Below, piece by piece: positions 35,112 to 46,381 of a stretch of 64,000 nt of DNA. The notes under the pieces were generated by a model that did no database searches, was not told where the DNA came from, and saw only the letters and a list, made by a program, of their open reading frames with translations. The first letter of the stretch is position 1. Each line of letters begins with the position of its first letter. Origin of the DNA: Tricholomella constricta (lineage: Eukaryota > Basidiomycota > Agaricomycetes > Agaricales > Lyophyllaceae); NCBI GenBank assembly GCA_013368375.1, contig JAACJP010000044.1, positions 124,001 to 188,000 of the forward strand. The letters run 5' to 3'. Both the position numbers and the translations under genes were made by a program.

Positions 35112-36181
35112 CTACCATGAATCAATAATATGCTGTCGCCAAGACACAGTATCCAACTGCACACGATCTACACCATCATAAACCGCGGGCACCTGTCCTC
35201 TGAAGATGTCAGAAAGTAAAATATATAGCGGTGTTGCAGCCTGAGTCCAGTCAGCATCCCAGACCATGCGGCCTACCCTTTGCCGGGCTTCCGTTCCAGG
35301 GTGTGGGGGAAAGGGGGGGGGGACGCCTCTCCATAATTGAACCGTAATTCTTGGAAGAGTCGGGTGGGGAAGAACGGGGGGATCAATCGACAGCAGGATG
35401 ACGAGGCGTACCTGAGGTCTGCCTGAGTGAGTGGTAACAAGGGAAGAAGATGGCTGACCTCGGGCATGTGTTCGAGCCAAAGCCTTGCATCAATTTTCAA
35501 CTGCGATAGACTCTCTGAATCCCCAACCTCGAGCACGATGCTAGGACCGGGTAACGTGTCATCAGGCCGGAAAGTGGAATCTCCCTCCTTCTTCCTCTGT
35601 CCCAGTTGGAAGGCTGTGATAAGAAAGGTAAACTCAGATCCAGATCATGTATTTCATCAAACTTACTCGTTGATCCCATACCCCTGCATCCCGGCGGCAA
35701 TATATGCGGAGTCGTGGTAAGTTGTGCGAGAGCAAGATTGAGTGCCGCGCTCCACGAGACATGGGCTGCCTCATGGGCCGGATTTGGCATGTACCTAACA
35801 ACAAAATTGTAATCATCATTGTATGTAACTCTGAAACAACGTCAACAAAGTCAGCAATTGGGCCTTTGTAGGATGTCAACTAACCTCATCAACCTGCGTC
35901 CCTGTTGTTTGTCAAGCGAGGCATGGGCAGACTCCAATTCGTCCGCACGAATATTGAACGAGTATATGTGTAACCTTTTTGGCGAAGCACTGGGAGCATA
36001 AAATAGTTGAGAAAAATATCAGTTATACGAACAGGCTCCCCCACTTCTTCATATTTGACCGAATCTCGCGAATGGCATTGGCGTAAGGGATTTCGTCGGG
36101 ATGACTTGAGATATATCGAGCATTTGGGCGTACGTAGGGAGTTGTGCTGGGCTGTGCATCATAAGCGATGAAGGCAGACAT
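35112..36181 (-). CDS. Hypothetical protein with PD-(D/E)XK-like core
   Basis: The model starts at 36181 ('MSAFIAYDAQPSTTPYV'), continues through exons containing 'LHIYSFNIRADELESAHAS', 'YMPNPAHEAAHVSWSAALNL' and 'RKKEGDSTFRPDDTLPGPS', and ends at 35112. The diagnostic block is 'PSIVLEVGDSESLSQLKID' followed by 'ARLWLEHMPE', then across an intron 'VRLVILLSIDPP' and 'ITVQLWRG'. The order E-V-G-x-S-E-S, helix, V-R-L-V-I-L, strand resembles restriction-endonuclease-like proteins abundant in agaricomycetes as lineage-expanded hypothetical genes. First intron assumed GT at 'GAGCCT/GTTCGT', 43 nt. Nuclease activity is not shown: the usual D...ExK spacing is only partly apparent. The gene sits beside the GPI-type protein and the aldo-keto reductase without functional link. 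Confidence 0.65.
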
Positions 36182-36431
36182 GGGGATAGATGTATTTGGT
36201 GGCTGTGTGGACCGCAGATTGCTGACAAATCCACCTCAGCTTGCCCATCAGCGCTCAAGCCAAGCTCAAGCGTACCTACTCGTCCCGACGGATGTCCACC
36301 CCCACCCCACCCCGTCCCCCAAGGTACGTGGTGGGCAGAGACGAACTTGTCGTTGTCGGCGGTGTTGTTCAACGCAGGATAAACGCTTTGAATAATCATT
36401 TTGTACATAAACTATCGCAGACACTTTGATT

Positions 36432-37623
36432 TCAATCGCAGTCCGTCGGATCCCAATCGGTCACCAAGCCCTCCTCCAGGCCATCGAGCGCTGCGATATC
36501 TTCCTCCGTGAGCTCGAAATCAAAGATGTGGGTGTTTGCGACGATGCGCTTGTGGGAGACCGACTTGGGCAGGGGGACGTAGCCCTGTGTGCGCAACATA
36601 AGATGGGTCGTCGTAGGGAAAAACAAGGGCGAACGGACCTTTTGGACAGAGTACCGGAGGAGAATCTGGGCGGCGTCTTTGCCGTGCTTCTCTGCGAGGG
36701 CGACGATGGTTGGATGGTCAAATTTCATGCCGCGCACCATGGGGGCCCAAGCCTAGTATCCAAGGGGGATGGATCGGTATGAGAGCACAAACACAGGAGA
36801 TGGGCATAATTCCAAGACGATCCCTTTCTCTTTGCAGAGGGCAACAATCTCCCTGCGCTGCTGGAAAGGATGGAGGTCGATCTACTACAAGGGCGTAAAT
36901 AAGTCAAGCCAAGTAAAAGGACATCACGGACCTGGTGCACCGCCGGAATGGCGATGTCAAGAATCTCCTTGAGATGCCTTACGCCAAAGGTGCTGACGCC
37001 AATACTTTTGACGAGACCCTCCTTCTGGGCGTCGACACAGGCACGCCAACTGTCCTTGCGTGCATCGGGCCCGCCGAGGGGGCCATGGAGGAGATAGAGA
37101 TCAATGTAGCCGAGGCCGCATTCGTCGAGGGAGCGGAGGATGGCGGCGCGAGTGTGGTCGTAGCCGTTGTTGTCCTTGAGCTTGGTGGTGTAAAAGATAT
37201 CGGAGCGGGGGACGTTGTTTGCGTCGCAAAAGTGACGGATGGCGTTTCCCACAGGTCGCTCGTTTTCGTACCACTCGGCCGAGTCGATGTGGCGGTATCC
37301 GGCCTGTGGGGGGTGGGTGGGGAGATGGAGGCAAAGTAGGAAATGGACGCACCTCGAGGGCCCAGGTGACAGCGTCGTGGGCATCACGGCCGTCCATTTC
37401 GTACGTACCGAGGCCTAGGATGGGGATCTCATTGCCGTCGAGAAGCTGGGATGTGGATCAGCTGGTGGGAGAGAGTGGGGGGAGGGGGAGATGAGCTAAA
37501 GGGGCGTGGGAACTGCAACTGCGCGTCTAACTTTAACGGATGTTTACAAAATTCTATTGAACATTGAGTAGTCTGTATGTCTTTTGCCATTGTACCAGTG
37601 TCTCTTTCTAATTCTACCACCAT
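36432..37623 (-). CDS. Aldo-keto reductase (5' end uncertain)
   Basis: NADPH-dependent carbonyl reductase of the AKR superfamily, (alpha/beta)8 barrel. Clear motifs are 'LLDGNEIPILGLGTYEMDG' at the exon starting near 37445, 'AGYRHIDSAEWYENERPVG' (catalytic Asp and Tyr), 'DIFYTTKLKDNN' (Lys), 'YIDLYLLHGPLGG' (His), 'VKSIGVSTFGVRHLKEIL', 'IPAVHQVDLHPF' and 'GYVPLPKSVSHKRIVANTH' near the C-terminus. All four catalytic residues are present. Introns near 37300-37355, 36890-36935, 36745-36830 and 36590-36645 break the frame. The first exon is unresolved: the best option I found is a tiny ATG-GTG exon at 37618-37623 joined over a long intron. Its start nearly touches the IF-3 start at 37644, implying a shared divergent promoter. 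Confidence 0.8.
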
Positions 37624-37643
37624 AGTCTACAGTTTCGCGGCCC

Positions 37644-38372
37644 ATGAGTTCCTTCATCGCCTTCCGCAGCGCTGCCCTCTCCCTCCTTCGGCCAAGAACG
37701 CACACTACCACCTGCGTGCACCCGTTCCTGTCCCGCGGCTCTAAAAAACTTGCCGCGTCCAAAACCTTACCACGAGACGAGGCTATCGAGCACCCCATCG
37801 TGCAGCTCGTGGACCCCACCACGGGGCGTCTAAACGAGCCCACGCCGCTCCGTACCATCCTCGCCTCGCTCGACCGGCGGAAACAGTTCGTCGAGCTCGT
37901 GAGCCTCACCCCCGGCCCCCTCGTCAAGATCTTCTCCAAGAGCGAGGTGCGGCAACACGCGCAGGAGGCCGCGATGAAAGCGCGCGTGTCGGCGCGCAAG
38001 AACATCCACAAGGAGGTGCAGCTGACGTGGAGCGCCGCGCCGGGGGACCTCGCGCATAAGCTGGGGAAGATCAGGCAGGAGCTGGAGCGCGGGGCGAGGG
38101 TGGATCTGGTGTTTACGAGGAAGAAGAACCAGACGCCGTTGAGCATCCCGGATATGCAGGCGCGGGCGCTGGAGGTGGTGGAGGAGCTGGCGGACGTGTC
38201 GAAGGAGTGGAAGGAGCGTGAGGTGAGGGCGAATATGACTGCCATTTTCTTGCAGGGGTCCGGCGAGTCGGAGCCGGTGGGCAGGAAACGAGTGGTTCTA
38301 CACAAGGGACCGAAGCAGAAGAAACAGAAAGAAGAGGACGGTCAGGCCATGGCGGATATCTATCAGGACTAG
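37644..38372 (+). CDS. Mitochondrial translation initiation factor IF-3
   Basis: Single exon, 242 residues. The N-terminus is basic and Ser/Arg-rich ('FRSAALSLLRPRTH'), fitting a mitochondrial presequence. It is followed by the IF-3 N-domain ('DEAIEHPIVQLVDP', 'PLRTILASLDRRKQFVELVS', 'PGPLVKIFSKSEVRQHA') and the C-domain ('KNIHKEVQLTWSAAPGDLAH', 'KLGKIRQELERGARVDLVFT'). IF-3 keeps ribosomal subunits apart and proofreads start selection in the organelle. It is divergent to the aldo-keto reductase and converges with the PPR-like gene, whose stop is 100 bp downstream. Confidence 0.9.
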   Translation: MSSFIAFRSAALSLLRPRTHTTTCVHPFLSRGSKKLAASKTLPRDEAIEHPIVQLVDPTTGRLNEPTPLRTILASLDRRKQFVELVSLTPGPLVKIFSKSEVRQHAQEAAMKARVSARKNIHKEVQLTWSAAPGDLAHKLGKIRQELERGARVDLVFTRKKNQTPLSIPDMQARALEVVEELADVSKEWKEREVRANMTAIFLQGSGESEPVGRKRVVLHKGPKQKKQKEEDGQAMADIYQD

Positions 38373-38471
38373 CTAGCAGCAATGCTTAGAATATAATTTT
38401 TAACAGCTTGGAAAGTTCAGTTCAGATGAAGTCTAATGCCTTATGCTAGATGTTTATTCAGAGTTAATAAA

Positions 38472-41057
38472 TTACATTGAACCGATCGTCGTCGACCTCC
38501 GAGTGCATCGTCCCCTCCTTGCATACGGCAGCCCCTTCGTTCTCACAAGCGGCGCAGCAAACGGCCGCCACTCCTCCTCCGCCTCTCCACTATACGCATA
38601 CGGAATCTGCCCCACATGCGGTGGGCACTCCCTCCTCCTCGCGCCCTCCTCCCATCTCCCCAAAAATATATGCCTCAACCCCGGCGGCATCTCCATCCCC
38701 ACCCTGACCACATCCTCCGCAATCTCCTGCAACACCGGCGTCCATCCCTTGGCCGGCACGCCCGTCTCCGCCACGCGCACCTTCGTCTCCTCAAACTCCC
38801 TCCTCACCTCCTCTTCACTCGGCGTGGGCCCTCGCGCGGTGGGCCCAAACAGCGATAGCGCAGCATTCACAAACCGCGCATCGACGTCAGGCAGCGCACC
38901 GACGCGTTCCATCCTATACTCCCGCTCCATATCCCTCAACACCCCCCTTACCTCCTCCCCCACGTCCTTCATCGCACGATAACACCGCATCCCACCCGCC
39001 AGCGCCTGCATCTGCATCTTCTCCTTCCCCCTCCCCCTCTCTAAACCCTTAACCTCCCTGCTACATCCCCTTCGATACTCCACCGCCCAACACCGCATCA
39101 TAGCCGTATACGCCTCGACCCCCAACACCCACGGGTTCAAGCCCTCCCAGCTCCTCCTCTCCGCGCGTCTTGCCATCCCCCACAGCGCCTTCGCCAGGCC
39201 CGTCCTTCCGGACTTGGCCAGCGCGTTCAGGAGCACGGCGAACACGGTCGGGCCGTACCACGACGCGCGCACCACCATCGCCCGGCGTGCCTTCTTGTGC
39301 CGCGCCACGTCTGCGGGAGAGCATGACGAGGGGGTCAGGGGCAAAGCGAGCTCGGGGAAGAGCTCGAAGAGGCGCTGGGCGGCGAGGGCGGGGCGGCCGG
39401 TGGAGGTGTAGTGCATGAGGTGCGTGGTGAGCGAGTACAGAAGCTCCGTGATTTCTGCGCGGGCGGTGGGCTGGGTAAGGTCCTGCGCGCGCAGCGCCTT
39501 AATGAGTCCGGTGATGGCTCGGTCTTGGAATTCGTCGGTGTCGACTACGGCGGCGGTGTTATTGGTGCTGCTGGGATCGTTGTTGATGGAGGAGAGGGAT
39601 TCGAGGCCTGAAATCGCTGCCTGGGCGAGCTCCGAGTCCCGCGAGAGCGTGCCCGACCGGAGCAGGATATTATACGTCGTGTTATCCGGTTCGAGGGGTG
39701 CCGTACGTTCTTCGACCATGTGCTTCATGATCGTGTCCGCAAGGGCTGGTGAGAGGCGGTGGCGGAGTGCATAATGCAGCAGGGTATTGTAAGCGTGGAG
39801 GTCCAATGGCGGCATCACTGGCCGGCGATCGAGCATCGAGCTGGAGCTGGAGCTGGAGCGGGAGGGACCCCGGCCGTTGGGCAAGGAGGTGATCAGGCGT
39901 TCGAGCACGTCGTGGATGTACCTGTACGCGTTGACCTGCTTCGTTTTGCCGTTCGCATCGACGATCCAGACCTCGGTGTCCACGCGCGGGCAGTGGTAGA
40001 GCACGCGGAGAAGAGGGCTGAGGGGGCTGAAAGGAAGCTGACGGTTGTCGAGGAGGACGGCAAGGTTCGCGAGGGCTTGTAGAGAGGTGCCAAGGGCCTC
40101 GGGGTCCTTGACGTTCGTCTCGAAGATGCGCTTGATGGGCCGCACGAGTTTTTTCAGCATCTCGTGCGTTGCCGGAAGCGGCTCCGGGCGGGAAGGAGGT
40201 ACATCGACCGAGTCACTCTCGTGACCCAAGCCCACCAGTGCGGGGTGGCGCTGCCACTCTTTCACTGCAAATGCAAAAATGAGGGATGCGAGGATGATCT
40301 CGGTGTTGATGAGGCAAATTGCGAGCAGCGTCCCAAACATGCCACGCGTATTGTTCTGGTGGGTTTTGCGCGCGACAGCGAAGATTTGAAGGGCGAGCCG
40401 CGAACCAGGATGGTGCGCCATGGCGACAATGTCCGCGAGGCTGCGAGGGTTCGGAGTGAAGGTCAGCGGCGGAATAGATGCGCGGCGTTTCGCGGAGGGA
40501 GGCGGGGTAAGAGTGTGCATAAAGGTCTCGAGGGTCTTGGTACGAAGTTTCATGCCGGCTTCCATCATGGATACGGCGAGGTCTGCGGCTTGTTGCTTGC
40601 GGCCCATGCGTATGAGGCCGTGAAGCAGCGCATGCGAAGAGAGGCGAGGAGAAACGGGATTTTTGAAATTGACGGCGACGTCCTGGAAGGCCCTGACAGC
40701 CGGAATATGATGTGCGGCGGGGTCATGCTGGAAAGTAGAGTAGCGGAGAGAGTTTACGATAAGAAAGGCGTCGTCCAGCCCGCCGACTGGAGTGCGTAGG
40801 GCCATATGTATGGCTTGACATGCTGACCTAGATGTCTGAGCAGGTGTAGGCTGACGAACGGGTTCAAGAGGTGGTATTTGAGGCAACTCAATCGGTTCTA
40901 TTGACTGTGTTTGAGGCGCTACCTGGGCAAATGCCGAGGTCAAGCGTATAGACCCAGACTGCAAAGTTCCTCGACATAGAGTCCTGATTATAGCATTAGA
41001 TGGACGCGCAAGGCCTCGAAAAGCCAGTCTGGCCGTGGTCGACCACATACATGGCAT
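38472..41057 (-). CDS. PPR-like mitochondrial protein, 861 residues
   Basis: One uninterrupted frame from the ATG at 41057. The start is Arg/Ser/Ala-rich without acids ('TTARLAFRGLARPSNAIIR'), typical of a mitochondrial targeting peptide. The rest is predicted to be almost all alpha-helical with repeat-like pairs such as 'LSSHALLHGLIRMGRKQQA' / 'ADLAVSMMEAGMKLRTKTLE', 'YNTLLHYALRHRLSPALADT' and 'PTVFAVLLNALAKSGRTGLA'. This pattern is that of pentatricopeptide-type RNA-binding helices, so a role in mitochondrial RNA processing or translation is inferred. A short Ser run lies near residue 410. I do not recognise a named ortholog. It is one of the few intron-less large genes in the window. Confidence 0.65.
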   Translation of the reverse strand: MPCMWSTTARLAFRGLARPSNAIIRTLCRGTLQSGSIRLTSAFAQVAPQTQSIEPIELPQIPPLEPVRQPTPAQTSRSACQAIHMALRTPVGGLDDAFLIVNSLRYSTFQHDPAAHHIPAVRAFQDVAVNFKNPVSPRLSSHALLHGLIRMGRKQQAADLAVSMMEAGMKLRTKTLETFMHTLTPPPSAKRRASIPPLTFTPNPRSLADIVAMAHHPGSRLALQIFAVARKTHQNNTRGMFGTLLAICLINTEIILASLIFAFAVKEWQRHPALVGLGHESDSVDVPPSRPEPLPATHEMLKKLVRPIKRIFETNVKDPEALGTSLQALANLAVLLDNRQLPFSPLSPLLRVLYHCPRVDTEVWIVDANGKTKQVNAYRYIHDVLERLITSLPNGRGPSRSSSSSSSMLDRRPVMPPLDLHAYNTLLHYALRHRLSPALADTIMKHMVEERTAPLEPDNTTYNILLRSGTLSRDSELAQAAISGLESLSSINNDPSSTNNTAAVVDTDEFQDRAITGLIKALRAQDLTQPTARAEITELLYSLTTHLMHYTSTGRPALAAQRLFELFPELALPLTPSSCSPADVARHKKARRAMVVRASWYGPTVFAVLLNALAKSGRTGLAKALWGMARRAERRSWEGLNPWVLGVEAYTAMMRCWAVEYRRGCSREVKGLERGRGKEKMQMQALAGGMRCYRAMKDVGEEVRGVLRDMEREYRMERVGALPDVDARFVNAALSLFGPTARGPTPSEEEVRREFEETKVRVAETGVPAKGWTPVLQEIAEDVVRVGMEMPPGLRHIFLGRWEEGARRRECPPHVGQIPYAYSGEAEEEWRPFAAPLVRTKGLPYARRGRCTRRSTTIGSM

Positions 41058-41383
41058 GTGGTTCGCATTCCTGGCAAGCCAATTTGTTCAATGGAGTCAA
41101 TATTATCGTGAAAGCCAACACACCAATGCTTTCAGCAAGTCAAGCAAGCTAAACTAGCCCAAAGACTTGCTGTAACTTGATATAGAACAGGAGCAGGACT
41201 TTGCGATGGACTGTGCGATGGAGGTTCGGAGCGGGGGCAGGAGGCAGTCGGGATATTTGTGGCGAGTCACGTGATGAGTTGAGACCCTCAACTTTTCTGC
41301 AAGTCGAAACGTCCACCTGCGCCGACTTTTTTGCAGCAAAAACCCAAAGTTATACATATTCTTTTCTTTGACCTTTGTCGAGA
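41058..41383. promoter_or_regulatory. Short divergent promoter between PPR-like gene and CBP80
   Basis: 326 bp separates the two ATGs (41057 minus, 41384 plus). The region is not coding in any frame with support. A shared bidirectional promoter is likely. Confidence 0.5.
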
Positions 41384-44300
41384 ATGAGCTACGAGCGACG
41401 TGGAGGCTACCGGAGGCGACACAGAGGTGAGATGGGGACGTTTAATCGCCCACAAACGCCTGCTGGAACAATTGTGTTATAGACGACTATGATGACCGAC
41501 GACGCGAATCGTACGAGACTCCGGAAGAAAAGCTCAAGACTGCAATCATAAAACTAGGAGAAGTGGTGAGCGCTCATGGTGTGTAACGGTGTGATCTCGT
41601 CGCTCACTTGCGAATTTTGACACAGGACGCGGTGGAGGAACTGCCTCGCCTGCAAAAACAAATACAAGAGTTTGAGCCTCTGAATGTTGCCAATGTCTCT
41701 GAGGCATTTCGTATAGGGTGCGTTCCTCGACTCTGTGTCAGTACTGTCTTTCTGACGAGGGCCTGCAGAGTAACCGAACAGCCGTACAAAATACCATATT
41801 ATGCTGCACTCATTCGCCTTCTCCACGACCGCCCAGGAGAGGCTATAAGCTCCGAAGGACCACCACTCGGCCGGCTTGTCCTCGAAGACTTCTGGAAAGG
41901 TTTTCAGGCCTATCTCGACCAACTGGCGTGGCGAGAAGCCCGGCTATGCGTCCGTCGCCTCTCGCCCTCGCCTTCTTCTCTCACTTGCTAACCTTCTCCA
42001 CAACAGATTCATTTCTTCGCTCACCTCACCGTTGCGCGCCTCATCTCTCCCGAGTCCATGGTCGCGCTCCTACAGGCCTTTATCGCAGTGCTCGACGAAT
42101 TTGGCGTCTCTCACGGACGCGCTAAGCGCGCGGCACTATGTGCGGCGGAGGGCCTCATCATTGGCGGACGCAGTCTTAAGCCGTATTCAGCTACAAGCGT
42201 GACTGAGATCATTGATGCGATACAAGCGTTCAACGAGACGACGGCCAGTGCGAAGTGGTTGGTCCAGCCAACGGTGAAGGTCTTCTCGGAGGCACTGGCC
42301 ATTGCAAATGGGGACGAGGTGCGCGCTGTGTCTTTCTGTTTCTTCCTTCGGATTTGACATGGAGATGTCTGGACAGCTGCTGGACACGGTCCTCTACGCG
42401 CTCAAGGCACTCAACGACTCGGACTTCACACACACGGCGGATAGCTTTCCACAGCCGTACACAAACCTTCCAGCACCTCCGGCCGAGCTCGAACCGTTCA
42501 ATCTCCCCTCTGTCCTCGTTCCTCCAGAAATCATCGAGCTCGACGCGCTTTCCACCGACGTCGACGCCGAGGACACCGCGCAAGTCAAAAAGGAGGAATG
42601 GCCCGAATACTTTTTGCGACTCTTTGATAACGATGTGCGTCCTGTCCCGCTTTTCCCTATCTCACTTTTTGACTGGGATGTGGTCTTTGCTCTCATAGAT
42701 CTCCCCTGATCCAAACACACCCGCGGGCTATGCAGTGCGCACCGCTCTCCTCGACATAATCTCCATCTTCGAGGTGAATAGAAAAGAATGTGCTCGCCTC
42801 CTCCTGGAGTACCCCAAGTGGAACCTCCCTGGCGCGTTCAAGCCCAAACCCGGTGCACCTACTCCTTCGGATGTTGAGCCCGTTGCGGGCAAAGAGTGGC
42901 AACTCGAAAGCACGATTATTGAGGTGCGTGGTCTCTCCGTTCCTGGGTAACCCTTCAGAAGCGACTGACCACCCCACATGCAGACGATCCTTGGCGCGCT
43001 TCTCGTTCTTCCCGAGTCCTCGCACAAGTCTGTCTACTACATCTCGCTAATCACCGAACTCTGCAAGCTCTCACCTTCCACTGTCGGCCCTGCCGTCGGC
43101 AAGTCCATCCGCAAGCTTTATGGCTCACTATCGGAAGGCCTTGATGTCGAGGCGGCGCGCCGCTTCGCAGAGTGGTTCGCAGTCCACATGAGTAACTTTG
43201 GGTTCCAGTGGGTGTGGAAGGAGTGGTACGTGTTCCTTATCTTTTCCTTTCTTCTCTCTTGCTACGGATGCTAATACATGACAATCTCAAAAGGGTGCCT
43301 GACCTAACGCTGGCTGTACAACACCCGCGTCGGACTTTCATGCGTCGTGCGATCGAATTCGAAATCAGGCTTTCGTACCATGAGCGCATCCTAAAAACGC
43401 TCCCGGAGGCTATGCAGGCGTCTGATGCACACACCATCCCCGAGCAGCCGCCCGGGCCCGGTTTCGAATACGACGACCCAGGTTTGTCCACACACTTATG
43501 CACAATCTCTCATACTCACTCACGCACCTACAGCGAACCCACACCACGACGCGGCCCAGTCTGTGCTCAACCTCTTCCGGGGGCGCGCCAAAGCCGAAGA
43601 CGTCATCGCGCACCTCGACAGCCTCAAAACGACGCTCGAGGGCGCAGAGGACGCAGACACCGCTCCTTTGAGCGTCAACGTCGACGCCACCGTGCGCTCC
43701 ATCGCGGTCCAGTCCCTTCTGCACATCGGCTCGCGCTCCTTCTCGCACTTGCTCAACGCCATCGAGCGCTACCTGCCCCTCCTCCGCGCCATTACCTCCT
43801 CCGCCGAGGCCAAGGCAGGCATCCTGAGCGCCGCGGCCGCGTTCTGGAAGGGCAATCGCCAGATGGTGGGGATCGTGTTCGACAAGCTGATGCAGTACCA
43901 GATCGTGGACCCGACGGACGTCGTGGCGTGGACGTTTGCGAACCGCGCGGGCGGACTGGATGCGTTTGAGTGGGACCTGATGAGGGCCGCGCTGGACAAG
44001 GCTAATGGGCGCGTGGTTATCGCGAGGAGGAGGGTGGCGGCCCTGCGGAAGGAGGAGGACGATACGCGGGCGAGGGTGAGGGCGAGGGCGGAGGATGCGG
44101 CGGGGGCAATGGAGGTCGATGCGGAGGGTGATGGGAATCCGGCCAAACAAGGTATGTGGACTCTGTATACGTACACGTTAGGTATGCGTCTCGCTGACAT
44201 GATGTCGTTCTCTTTTTCTCTTCAGACGAGGCACTGGTAGAGAACCCGGCGCTGGCGACTGCTCTGAAGGCGTTCACAAGCCTCACGCGCGAGCAGAAGG

Positions 44301-44710
44301 CGGCGCTTTCGAGGACGCTGGAGGGCTTCGTGGCTTGCCTGTGCCCTGCGGACACGGATGCGGGTGCGACAACCGGCATGAAACCTAATGCGCACACACG
44401 CACGGTCATCACGGAGGCCGCATGGCATAACCGCGCGAAATGGGATAATGAGGAGTGGAATGCTTGGGAGACATGGGGATGGTACAGGCAGTTCTGCAGA
44501 GCCGTGCGTGTTTCGCTTTCTCTCTCCCAATCTCCGCTCCGTCTTTTCGTTCTGATTTCTTTTTTCCCTTGTTAGTATTCCCCGTATCTGCGCAACTACT
44601 CGACCACACTATACACGGTGTCGTTTGCACGGTTCGAGGGCTCGACGGATCCCGCTGCAGCGCTTCTCAACAAAACGTGGAACGTCGCCACGGGCCAGGA
44701 TATGTCGTGA
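41384..44710 (+). CDS. CBP80: Nuclear cap-binding protein subunit 1 (CBP80)
   Basis: Large subunit of the nuclear cap-binding complex, a MIF4G/HEAT-repeat protein acting with CBP20 in pre-mRNA capping, splicing and export. It starts with an Arg/Tyr-rich tail ('MSYERRGGYRRR'), then 'TPEEKLKTAIIKLGEV', 'PYKIPYYAALIRLLHD', 'LCIHFFAHLTVARLISPESM' (MIF4G-type helices), 'KSVYYISLITELCKLSPS', 'FGFQWVWKEWVPDL' and 'HPRRTFMRRAIEFEIRLSYH'. The C-terminal MIF4G-like part has 'SRSFSHLLNAIERYLPLLR', 'IVDPTDVVAWTFAN' and ends 'NKTWNVATGQDMS'. At least ten short introns. Length of about 870 residues fits fungal CBP80. An acidic/basic low-complexity insert lies near 44040-44130. The window also carries an NCBP3-like gene at 53.5 kb. 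Confidence 0.93.
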
Positions 44711-45162
44711 TCTTATGTACCTTACTTACTGCTTAGTCTTCTCTGATTATTGCCTCCTTTGTCTAACTTCGTTCTAAGCTTCCTTCTACATGACGGTCTT
44801 GAACCTGTTCGTTCCAACAGCGAGAAAAATGATAGTTTCCACAGAAGACGGAAGGGCCGGAGTGGTTTCAAGCAACGAAATGCTTGCAGTAGAGGCGCCG
44901 CTGTGAAATCGTCCTACTCTGATACGAGGGATCACGTACTGCTACCATGACGGGCACTTTGGCGGCTTTTACTACTGTCGCCCTCCATTCACAGCGGGAA
45001 TTGCGGGCTGAACCGGTACAATGCTCCTTTTTCTTCTGGACTCGAAAAAGATGAGAGGAATATAAATCATGCATCATGGCCCATCAAAGTTGTGATGCTA
45101 CTAGCCCCCCAAAGCCGAATGCGCCGCTCATTTTGTTCCAATATACTCAAAACCATAATACG
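44711..45162. other. Convergent intergenic region
   Basis: Between the CBP80 stop and the stop of the SH3-protein gene. No feature recognised. Confidence 0.55.
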
Positions 45163-46381
45163 TTACAGAATCTTGACATACGAAGCCGGAAAGAGCCCTT
45201 TATGGCCATTATATTCCCCTGTCCACCTGCAGACAATCATAAACGCAACACAAATGAAAATGAAGCTTTGCTGAGCCGAAACATGGTCGGGGAACGTACC
45301 AGTCGTCTGACGTGCGCTCCGTGACCAGCACGCGCTCATCCGCTTTGATGACAAGATCCCCAGGCTCCTGCACGGTAATTTATCCATCGTCAAAACAAAA
45401 GATGACAAGAAGAAACCAAAGCATGCCACGCACCCCCGAATCATAATCATACAACACATCTGCCCATTCACCCTGGACCTCCTCCTCCTCTGGTTCCGGC
45501 TCTGGCGGTGGCTGACGCCGCTGCGGAGGCACAGGCGCAGACGCAGACGCAGCCTCTGATGACGCGGAAGACAAGCTGCGGGTCGGGGGGGGCCCGAATG
45601 CATTTTTCCTCGCCGCGAATGCAGAGGGCGCAGGCGGGGCTTGTGGCGGGGGGTTGTTGTTCTTATTCGGGGTGTACAGCGACCCCAGCATGCCCCTCTT
45701 GGACGTCGTGTCGACGTCCCCAAATTTCTGTTCCCAAAAGAAAGTACATACCTTAGCGTCGGTAGTGGACGGTAGGATGTGCAGTGCCACGTCTTTACTT
45801 ACCCGGGTAGAGACGAGCCCTGCGGCGCCGGAGGGCTTCTCCGCAACAGCAGGAGGCGTACGCTGTGGTGGAGACGCACTGCTGCTGCTGTTCCGTGCGG
45901 AGAACGCAAGGGACGCAGCTGCGACGCGCCCCGCCGCGTTGCTAATTTCCGGATCCGATGCCTAGTGGACATGGGACAGTAACACGGCGGTCAGCATCGA
46001 ACACGGTCCCGGGGTAGAGAACTCACGGCGGCGCTGTAGGGACTGGACTTGGGCACGCCGTGCTTTAAGCCAGCGGAGACGAGGCGCGATGTCGCTTCTG
46101 GGTTGGAGGCGAATGCACGGTGGACGGCAGACGCTGCTGCTGCCCCGCCCGGACCCGTGCCCAATCCCAATCCGGTACCATCAGAGTTTCCTGCTCCTGC
46201 GGGGTCCCCGAACACGTCAGGTCGGGACGCAAAGTACCTATGCAAAGATGGAGGGTCGGATCGTATCGTATCAGACAAACGTTCACAGATGGATCAATAA
46301 CATAAATAACAGTGAAACGCACTCGTCCAGGAGAGAAAAGAAAGCGTCCTTCTCGTTGCTCTGGAGATTCGCAAAAACCAT
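45163..46381 (-). CDS. SH3-domain protein (Lsb/Pin3-like adaptor)
   Basis: The model begins at 46381 ('MVFANLQSNEKDAFFSLLDE'), an N-terminus typical of fungal actin-patch SH3 adaptors that bind Las17/WASP. A conserved helical part follows ('YFASRPDVFGD', 'FASNPEATSRLVSAGLKHG'), then a Pro/Ala-rich linker with 'PVPPQRRQPPPEPEPEEEE', a candidate SH3 ligand. The C-terminal SH3 domain has 'GEWADVLYDYDSGEPGDLVI', 'KADERVLVTERTSDDWWTGE' and ends 'YNGHKGLFPASYVKIL', so all SH3 hallmarks (ALYDY-like, WW, P-x-x-Y) are present. Five or six exons; the final junction splits one Trp codon. The assignment to the Lsb1/Pin3 type rests on domain order; the role in actin or endocytosis is inferred. Confidence 0.82.

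Noticed and set aside
39061..40799. Several plus-strand frames opposite the PPR-like gene
   Set aside because: GC-rich third codon positions of the minus-strand gene leave the antisense open; none has splice signals or family features.
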